DNA from: an uncultured Fimbriimonadales bacterium
GTDB taxonomy: Bacteria > Armatimonadota > Fimbriimonadia > Fimbriimonadales > GBS-DC
Assembly: GCA_937925775.1 (NCBI GenBank)
Contig: CALAMM010000194.1
Coordinates: 1 to 17,996, forward strand
DNA length: 17,996 nucleotides
Direction of reading: 5' to 3'
Position numbers and translations under genes: made by a program. The notes under the pieces were generated by a model, which searched no databases, had not been told where the DNA came from, and saw nothing but the letters and a program-made list of their open reading frames with translations. Position 1 is the stretch's first letter. Each line of letters begins with the position of its first letter. This document shows, one piece after another, positions 13,488-17,996 of this stretch.

Positions 13488-15683
13488 TCACTCCGCGCTG
13501 ATTCGGCTATACTCTGCGCGTAGCGCTGCGGCGTCCTGCGTGCGTCCCTGTGCCTCGTAGAGGGCAGCGAGGTCGCTCAGCGTCTGCAGGTGCGCGCTCA
13601 GGATTTGTCGCTCCCGTTCGGGGTTATACATCCCCAACGCGCGTCCTGCCAAGTTGAACGGGTAGGTGACCTCGCGGTAGTTGCGGAATATCTGCAGCGC
13701 TTGCTCGTAATGCGCCTGCGCTTTGGGCAGTTCGCCCAGTGCGCGGTAGTGGCGAGCTAACGCCAAGTGGGCGAAGCCGTAGGCGGTCTCGACGATTTCG
13801 GGCACGGCGCGAATGCGCCCGTAAGGGCTGTTCTGGATTTCCACTACACGCTCGTAATAGCGTTTCGCCTCCTCACTAAGACGGGGTTCATCACGGTCGC
13901 GCTGTGCCAGCTGAGCCAGTTTGAGCAGTGCGGGCAGGCTGTGGGGGTCGCGCTCCAGCGCCGCTTGATAGTGCGCTCGCGCCTGCTCCACATCGCCCTC
14001 ACGCTCATAATACAGCCCCAGCCGATAGAGGTTGCGCGGCGACGGCTTGAGCTTGACTGAGCGTGTCATCAGCTCAAACGCCGTCTCGCGCCTGCCCAGC
14101 GCGTAGTAGAGTTCCCCAGCATCCATGAGGTAATCGGGGTTGCTCGCGTCGAATCGGCGTGCGAGGCTGTAGAGTTCCGCCGCCTGCGGCACATGGGAGA
14201 CCAGTGTCTTGTACCGCCCTTGGTTGGCGAACCACTCGCCCAGCCCGAAGGCGGCGAGCGCGGTTGCCAAAGTAAGGGTGACGACCAGCGCGGTGCCGCG
14301 TCGCTCGATGGCACGGATAGGCAGCGTGAACACGCCGTCCACTGAGAGCGCGAGTCCGAGTCCCAGCAGGGCACAGAGCGTCAGCAGGTTTGCAAACACC
14401 TGCAGGTCGGAATCGACAGCGTTGTGGAGCGCTGCGCCGACGACGCCTGCGAAAAGCCCCACTCGCGCGGGACGCCAGTCCATCCCGCGCGGCGCAGGGC
14501 GGTTCGGGTCAGGGGGCAGCTCCGCTTGCAGGGCGCGCGTTGCCCAGCCGAACGCGAACGCTATAACAAGCAGCAGCGCAGGCCATCCCGACTCCGCCGC
14601 GATTTCCAAATAGGTGTTGTGCGCGGAGCGGGTGTAGCCGACCGTCGCGTAGCGGGGATACTGCCACTCGAACGCGCCGGTGCCGACGCCGAAGACAGGG
14701 TTCGCTAACGCGGTGCGCACGGCGCCTTTCCAAGTTTCGATGCGGAACGCGCCTGAATGCACATCTTGGGCGGCGGCTTGGGGCGTCAGGCGTTGGGTTG
14801 CGGGCGTGCTAAGCCAGCCTACACCGAGCAGCAGGATGCCCACCAACGCCAGCCGCGCGAGGAAGTCGCGCGTAAGCAGCCGCCATGCGCCCGCAACCCC
14901 CAGCAGCACCACCCCCGCGCCCAAAAACGCCAGCATGCCCAGTCGCGAGGCGGTGAGCGCGAGCGCGCTCAACTGCAACCATAACGCCACAGTGAGCAAC
15001 GCTGTGTAGCTCCGACGCCGCGGCTCAGGCAACTCGCGCCCCAGCATCATCAGCAGTCCCATCGTAAGCGGCGCGGACATCACCAAGTAGCCCGCCAGCA
15101 GGTTCGGATTGAAGAAGCTCGCGAACACGCGCCAGTTCGGCACGCCTCCCAGCGCGTTCAGGAGGTACTCCACGCCGCCACGCAGCCCCAGCAGGCTCGC
15201 GCTCGCAACCACTGGTACGAGAACCAGCCACGCGGACGCGCCCCGCCGCACCACCGCAACGATGGTCAAGACACTCACCAGCCCCACCAGCCACTGCACC
15301 ACCCGCAGCATCCCTGCCCAGCCCGACTGCATCAGCACGGTAGATAACCCCATCCAGAGGATGCACAGCGCGAACGGCGCAAGGAACCGCCCCACAGGCA
15401 GCCGCCACATCCCGGCGTTCCACGCAGCGATGAAAAAGCCCGCGAGAATGAGCAAGCTCACCAAGAGCATCCCCATCAAGGGCATATCCGCGCTCCAGAG
15501 CAGGGCGCCGAGCGTGTCGTCGGGCGCAACAGGGCGCGCCCCCACATACACGCTCCCCGACAGCCACGGCACCAGCGCTACACCGACGCCTGTTAGCCCC
15601 GCCGCCCAAGACGCCCACTGCGGCGCACGCGCCTTCACCCTCGCCTTACCGTTGCCCAGCGACTTGACGCCGTTCCTCTGCAT
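13488..15683 (-). CDS. O-antigen ligase-like membrane protein with C-terminal TPRs
   Basis: The 731-residue protein has an N-terminal membrane part with about twelve hydrophobic segments (about 25-480) carrying the Wzy_C/WaaL pattern. This includes FASFFNPNLLAGYLVMSAP, LALTASRLGMLAFLG, a large loop with RIETWKGAVRTALANPVFGVGTGAFEWQYPRY, and SAHNTYLEIAAESGWPALLL. The soluble tail (about 490-725) has tetratricopeptide-like repeats such as LYRLGLYYEREGDVEQARAHYQAALERDPHSLPALLKL. Such proteins transfer or polymerise glycan chains at the outer leaflet; the acceptor (lipid A, protein or another polymer) is unknown. The ATG at 15683 overlaps the Nudix gene by 38 nt; a TTG at 15701 is an alternative. 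It is the last gene of a four-gene minus-strand operon. Confidence 0.88.
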   Translation of the reverse strand: MQRNGVKSLGNGKARVKARAPQWASWAAGLTGVGVALVPWLSGSVYVGARPVAPDDTLGALLWSADMPLMGMLLVSLLILAGFFIAAWNAGMWRLPVGRFLAPFALCILWMGLSTVLMQSGWAGMLRVVQWLVGLVSVLTIVAVVRRGASAWLVLVPVVASASLLGLRGGVEYLLNALGGVPNWRVFASFFNPNLLAGYLVMSAPLTMGLLMMLGRELPEPRRRSYTALLTVALWLQLSALALTASRLGMLAFLGAGVVLLGVAGAWRLLTRDFLARLALVGILLLGVGWLSTPATQRLTPQAAAQDVHSGAFRIETWKGAVRTALANPVFGVGTGAFEWQYPRYATVGYTRSAHNTYLEIAAESGWPALLLVIAFAFGWATRALQAELPPDPNRPAPRGMDWRPARVGLFAGVVGAALHNAVDSDLQVFANLLTLCALLGLGLALSVDGVFTLPIRAIERRGTALVVTLTLATALAAFGLGEWFANQGRYKTLVSHVPQAAELYSLARRFDASNPDYLMDAGELYYALGRRETAFELMTRSVKLKPSPRNLYRLGLYYEREGDVEQARAHYQAALERDPHSLPALLKLAQLAQRDRDEPRLSEEAKRYYERVVEIQNSPYGRIRAVPEIVETAYGFAHLALARHYRALGELPKAQAHYEQALQIFRNYREVTYPFNLAGRALGMYNPERERQILSAHLQTLSDLAALYEAQGRTQDAAALRAEYSRISAE

Positions 15684-16143
15684 ACCGAAACACCGCCTCA
15701 ATCAAGGGCGACCAGTCGTAATAAAGCGCAGGGAGCTCGCTTAGCGACGCCCACCGCACGCCCAGCGATTCGGAATCCGTCCGCAGCGGCTCGATGCGCT
15801 CCGCCAGCGCCAAAAACACGGGCGCACTGCAGGGCGTAGCCTGCTCGGCAGAGCAGGGGCTAAGCAAGTACACACCAATCTGTTCCATCTGCCCCAAGAT
15901 TACCCCTCCCTCCTCGTACGCTTCGCGTCGGGCGGCGGCTTCAGGCGTCTCGCCCGCTTCAATCCGCCCGCTCGGTGCGCAGTAGCCCCGCTCCCGAATG
16001 TTCGCCAGCAAGTAGCGTCCCGCGCCGTCGCTGATTAGCACCACCACATAGCGCGGCGTAGGGAACTCCATCACCTGCTCCGCAGGGACAAACTGCATCC
16101 GCCTGCCCGCCCAAATCGCCGTGAGGGTATCCCAATCGGTCAA
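15646..16143 (-). CDS. Nudix hydrolase
   Basis: The 165-residue protein contains one Nudix box, GRIEAGETPEAAARREAYEEGGV, matching GX5EX7REUXEEXGU with all metal-binding glutamates. It therefore hydrolyses a nucleoside diphosphate linked to some other moiety; the substrate cannot be told. The preceding YVVVLISDGAGRYLLANIRERGYCAPS is the usual first strand pair. The start chosen is TTG at 16143, because a GGAGGGAG sits 8 nt upstream and the TTG forms a 4-nt TTGA overlap with the lepB stop. A GTG at 16158 would add five residues but has no ribosome site. Two in-frame ATGs at 16098 and beyond would shorten it. The 3' end overlaps the ligase gene. Confidence 0.85.
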   Translation of the reverse strand: MTDWDTLTAIWAGRRMQFVPAEQVMEFPTPRYVVVLISDGAGRYLLANIRERGYCAPSGRIEAGETPEAAARREAYEEGGVILGQMEQIGVYLLSPCSAEQATPCSAPVFLALAERIEPLRTDSESLGVRWASLSELPALYYDWSPLIEAVFRYAEERRQVAGQR

Positions 16144-16601
16144 GGCAGCTCCCTCCACCCACCGACAATCTTGCCCTGCACATAACTCAGCGGGATCGCC
16201 CCCAGCTGACGGCTGTCTTCCGAGCGTTCCAGATTGTCGCCTACCACGAAAATATGCCCTTCAGGCACGCGCCCGCCCATCATATAGACCAGTGGCGACC
16301 AGTAGGCGCGTGGCACCTGCTCGCCCTCGAGGGCAACCACGCGCTTGATGAGCAGCTCGCCTGTTGGACGCACAATCACCACCACATCGCCTTTCTGAAT
16401 AGGTCCAAAGAGCCAGTAGGCGGTGGTCATCAGCAGACGGTCGCCGTTGTGGTAGGTCGGCTCCATCGAGGGTCCGCTCACCACCACGACTCGGAAGTTC
16501 AGCGCGAAAAAGAGCGCAAGTAGCCCAAAGATCGTGAGCAGGATTAGCGAGCGTGTGGTGCGAGCATTACGGCGTTGGTCTATCGTGTCCGTGGCGCTCA
16601 T
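16140..16601 (-). CDS. lepB: Type I signal peptidase
   Basis: This 153-residue enzyme is the short Gram-positive-like SPase I form, which removes signal peptides from exported proteins at the outer face of the cytoplasmic membrane. It has one N-terminal membrane anchor (about 18-38, LILLTIFGLLALFFALNF). The catalytic serine box is SGPSMEPTYHNGD (S45), the lysine box ELLIKRVVALEG (general base K86), and box E HIFVVGDNLERSEDSRQLG. The ATG at 16601 follows the run GGAGGAGGGG (16606-16615), whose upstream TAA is the stop of the serine hydrolase gene. The frame extends upstream to 16685 but lies inside that gene. It is coupled to the Nudix gene by TTGA. Confidence 0.95.
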   Translation of the reverse strand: MSATDTIDQRRNARTTRSLILLTIFGLLALFFALNFRVVVVSGPSMEPTYHNGDRLLMTTAYWLFGPIQKGDVVVIVRPTGELLIKRVVALEGEQVPRAYWSPLVYMMGGRVPEGHIFVVGDNLERSEDSRQLGAIPLSYVQGKIVGGWRELP

Positions 16602-16605
16602 GGCT

Positions 16606-16615
16606 CCCCTCCTCC
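16606..16615 (-). promoter_or_regulatory. Strong Shine-Dalgarno deciding the lepB start
   Basis: Minus strand TAAGGAGGAGGGGAGCCATG: the purine run is immediately after the serine hydrolase TAA and about 5 nt from the lepB ATG. It fixes the start at 16601 and contrasts with the SD-less start of the operon's first gene. Confidence 0.75.
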
Positions 16616-17485
16616 TTAGCCGACCGCGAGTTTTTCCGCGCCTTTTGGCGGTCGCCACGGGTCGCGCGGGTGATAGAACCGCCACACCTCACGGGCGACC
16701 TCACGGATGGCGACTTCCGCCTCGTTGTCGGGTGTCCAGCGCGTGTCCTCGTTCGCTTTCGTGTATACTGCGAGTATGTACGCCCCCGACGGCGCAAACA
16801 CAATCCCCACATCCGAGCGCGAGCGGTTCACCGCCCCAGACTTTAGACACGCCACCACCCACGGGGGCACAGAGCTGCCAATCAAGTCATCATAATACTG
16901 ATGGCTCATGATTCGCAACATGCGCTCGCATGCGGCGGGCGAGGCGGCGCGGTTCGTGCGGATGGCGTCCAGCAGCTGCACCATCTCGTTCGGGGTACAC
17001 ATGCCCATCCCCCACTGCTCGCGCAGGGCTTTGAGTTCGGCGTCGTCGGGCGGGTGCAACGCGAGCAACTTCGTGTTGCGCAAACCCAGCCGCTCCAAGT
17101 GGCGATTCACCTCCACCGTGCCCAGACGCCGAGCCAGCATAATCGTCGCCGTGTTGTCGCTGACCGTAATCATCAAGTGCAGGAGCAACTTCACCTCCAC
17201 CGACTGGTTCTCCTTGTAAAACTGAAGTAGCCCCGAGCCTTCGCGAATGTCGTCAGGGGTAATCGGTAGTTTCTCGCTATAACTGAGGCGTCCCGCGTCG
17301 ATTTCCTCCATCGCCTTGCTCATTACGGCAATCTTGATAGTGCTGGCAGTAGGGAAGATTTCATCGCCGCGATGGTCAATCCGATGATTGTATCGGGTAT
17401 GAAACAGGCTATAGCCCATCACGCCTCGATGCCGTTCACAGAGGGCGTCCAGCTTCGCTTTCAGTGGTTTTGGGTCACGCGCCAT
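16616..17485 (-). CDS. Serine hydrolase with beta-lactamase/PBP-like fold, no signal peptide
   Basis: The 289-residue protein has the penicillin-recognising enzyme motifs in order: STIK (S48 nucleophile, K51), SDN (109-111) and KSG (215-217). The context (FPTASTIKIAVM, MITVSDNTATIML) resembles class A beta-lactamases. The class A ExxLN omega-loop glutamate is not obvious: the region between LALHPP and CTPNEMVQLL has E150 and E156 but no clear match. A true lactamase is therefore uncertain, and a D,D-peptidase or esterase-like hydrolase is possible. It starts MARDPKPLKAKLDALCERH with no hydrophobic signal sequence, unusual for this family. The ATG at 17485 is chosen because TACACT lies 7 nt upstream; the frame continues to 17647 only through repeat-rich sequence. 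It heads the operon with lepB. Confidence 0.85.
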   Translation of the reverse strand: MARDPKPLKAKLDALCERHRGVMGYSLFHTRYNHRIDHRGDEIFPTASTIKIAVMSKAMEEIDAGRLSYSEKLPITPDDIREGSGLLQFYKENQSVEVKLLLHLMITVSDNTATIMLARRLGTVEVNRHLERLGLRNTKLLALHPPDDAELKALREQWGMGMCTPNEMVQLLDAIRTNRAASPAACERMLRIMSHQYYDDLIGSSVPPWVVACLKSGAVNRSRSDVGIVFAPSGAYILAVYTKANEDTRWTPDNEAEVAIREVAREVWRFYHPRDPWRPPKGAEKLAVG

Positions 17486-17492
17486 GACAGAA

Positions 17493-17498
17493 AGTGTA
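17493..17498 (-). promoter_or_regulatory. -10 box 7 nt upstream of the serine hydrolase
   Basis: Minus strand GGGTACACTTTCTGTCATG: TACACT ends 7 nt before the ATG at 17485, with no Shine-Dalgarno. It would drive the four-gene operon serine hydrolase-lepB-Nudix-ligase as a leaderless transcript. Confidence 0.65.
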
Positions 17499-17510
17499 CC
17501 CAACTTGGGA

Positions 17511-17617
17511 AGGGGGCAGTAGAGACGATTTGAGAATTTGAGCTTGGCTCTCATCCGTATAGACTGCCTGCGATTGCCCGATTTGCCCACAACGCTGAGA
17601 ACGACGGACTGCCCCCT
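17511..17617. repeat. Exact 10-bp inverted repeat pair
   Basis: AGGGGGCAGT (17511-17520) and ACTGCCCCCT (17608-17617) are exact reverse complements, 87 bp apart. They lie in the 269-bp region between the serine hydrolase and the prepilin gene, which holds no supported gene. The right arm runs into the C-rich repeat at 17611-17645. Too long a loop for a terminator; it could mark a small non-autonomous element. Confidence 0.4.
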
Positions 17618-17645
17618 GCACGGGAGAGGGGCTGGGAGTGAGGGC
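17611..17645. repeat. C-rich/G-rich hairpin repeat, copy 2
   Basis: Read on the minus strand the segment is GCCCTCACTCCCAGCCCC followed by TCTCCCGTGCAGGGGGC. It shares CCCCTCTCCCG and flanking bases with 3895-3912. It is an intergenic copy of what looks like a dispersed repeat; conceptual translation gives the ALTPSPSP-type peptide often misannotated from such repeats. Confidence 0.5.
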
Positions 17646-17683
17646 AAAAACTGACTTTTCGGGATAGTCTCCCAAAAGTGGGG

Positions 17684-17689
17684 TATAAT
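17684..17689 (+). promoter_or_regulatory. Consensus -10 (TATAAT) of the prepilin gene
   Basis: GGGGTATAATCGAAAAG gives a perfect TATAAT 65 nt before the GTG at 17755. Unlike the nine leaderless-type starts, this gene would have a leader of about 58 nt with a GGAGGT Shine-Dalgarno, so the same kind of -10 box (GG before TA) serves a normal leadered transcript. No clear -35. Confidence 0.65.
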
Positions 17690-17754
17690 CGAAAAGTCTT
17701 AACCAAATCAAAAGAGGAGATTGCGCAACCTAAAGCCGTCTGGAGGTAGAAGCA

Positions 17755-17996
17755 GTGAGACGAGGAGCCTTTACCCTGATAGAGCTATTGGTCGTGATTG
17801 CAATCATCGCGATTTTGGCGGCGATTCTGTTTCCTGTGTTTGCTCAGGCGCGCGAGAAAGCGCGCCAAACCCAGTGCCTCTCCAACGCGCGCCAACTGGC
17901 GATTGCCACCCAAGCCTACGCGCAAGACTACGATGAGACCTTTCTCACGCTCTGGTTCTATGTCAACAACGACTACCAGCGTAATCCGTTGTTCCA
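17755..17996 (+). CDS. Type IV prepilin-like (pseudopilin) protein, N-terminal part
   Basis: The first 80 codons are in the window; the gene continues past the right edge. The start is GTG at 17755, with GGAGGT 7 nt upstream. The N-terminus RRGAFTLIELLVVIAIIAILAA is a class III prepilin signal and hydrophobic helix. The glutamate at residue 10 would be +5 if PilD-type peptidase cuts after A5, giving an alanine instead of the usual glycine at -1; a cut after G4 would put it at +6. The following FPVFAQAREKARQTQCLSNARQLAIATQAY is typical of Armatimonadota pseudopilins of the type II secretion/DUF1559-like kind. The role may be surface pilus or secretion apparatus; these families are highly multiplied in the phylum, so function cannot be assigned. 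Confidence 0.88.
   Translation, partial: MRRGAFTLIELLVVIAIIAILAAILFPVFAQAREKARQTQCLSNARQLAIATQAYAQDYDETFLTLWFYVNNDYQRNPLF

Noticed and set aside
13503..13520. CTATACT on the plus strand after mqnA
   Set aside because: Lies inside the final codons of the ligase gene with no start codon or gene downstream on the plus strand.
17486..17647. N-terminal extension of the serine hydrolase that might supply a signal peptide
   Set aside because: The added residues are not hydrophobic and come from the CCCC-rich repeat region; ATG 17485 with TACACT 7 nt upstream is better supported.
1..17996. CRISPR array, tRNA, rRNA or insertion sequence
   Set aside because: No regularly spaced direct repeats, no cloverleaf-like or rRNA-like stretch, and no transposase was recognised; xerC has the housekeeping context rather than that of an integrase.

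Overview
This GC-rich, densely packed bacterial window most likely comes from a member of the Armatimonadota. The best clue is the prepilin-like gene at the right edge, whose N-terminus continues into FPVFAQAREKAR and then CLSNARQLA, an arrangement typical of the many pseudopilins of that phylum. The menaquinone genes (mqnP, mqnA) are of the futalosine type. The phylum is an inference; no rRNA or other phylogenetic marker is present.

Layout. (1) 1-180 is the C-terminus of a MetY-type PLP enzyme. It converges on a minus-strand operon (1-3787): ABC-2 type permease, an N-terminal-only UvrA fragment, phosphopentomutase deoB and a sugar-phosphate isomerase-like TIM barrel. A 12-bp-stem hairpin lies between the convergent ends. 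(2) A divergent intergenic region leads to the plus-strand operon xerC-hslV-ABC exporter (4003-7174), joined by two ATGA overlaps. (3) A stand-alone LuxR-type HTH protein (minus) diverges from a family 2 glycosyltransferase (plus). (4) A coaD plus coiled-coil protein operon (minus) diverges from a plus-strand run: rimO, a bacterial translin-family protein, mqnP and mqnA. (5) A minus-strand operon reads serine hydrolase (beta-lactamase fold), signal peptidase I, Nudix hydrolase and O-antigen-ligase/TPR protein. (6) The right edge has a prepilin-like gene with a TATAAT promoter and a proper leader. No tRNA, rRNA, CRISPR array or insertion sequence was found.

The most striking pattern is in how genes start. 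Nine genes on both strands (permease, uvrA fragment, xerC, glycosyltransferase, coaD, rimO, translin, mqnP, serine hydrolase) have a GG-TA-Y-A-M-T type -10 box ending 6-10 nt before the ATG, with no convincing Shine-Dalgarno sequence. This geometry predicts leaderless or near-leaderless transcripts. Most operon-internal genes, by contrast, carry purine-rich Shine-Dalgarno sequences, many strong and several decisive for the start.

Other points worth a second look are a translin/TRAX-like protein that keeps acidic residues where TRAX has its nuclease site, a UvrA fragment cut off at the end of the UvrB-binding domain and joined to deoB as TAATG, and an HslV peptidase with no adjacent HslU.
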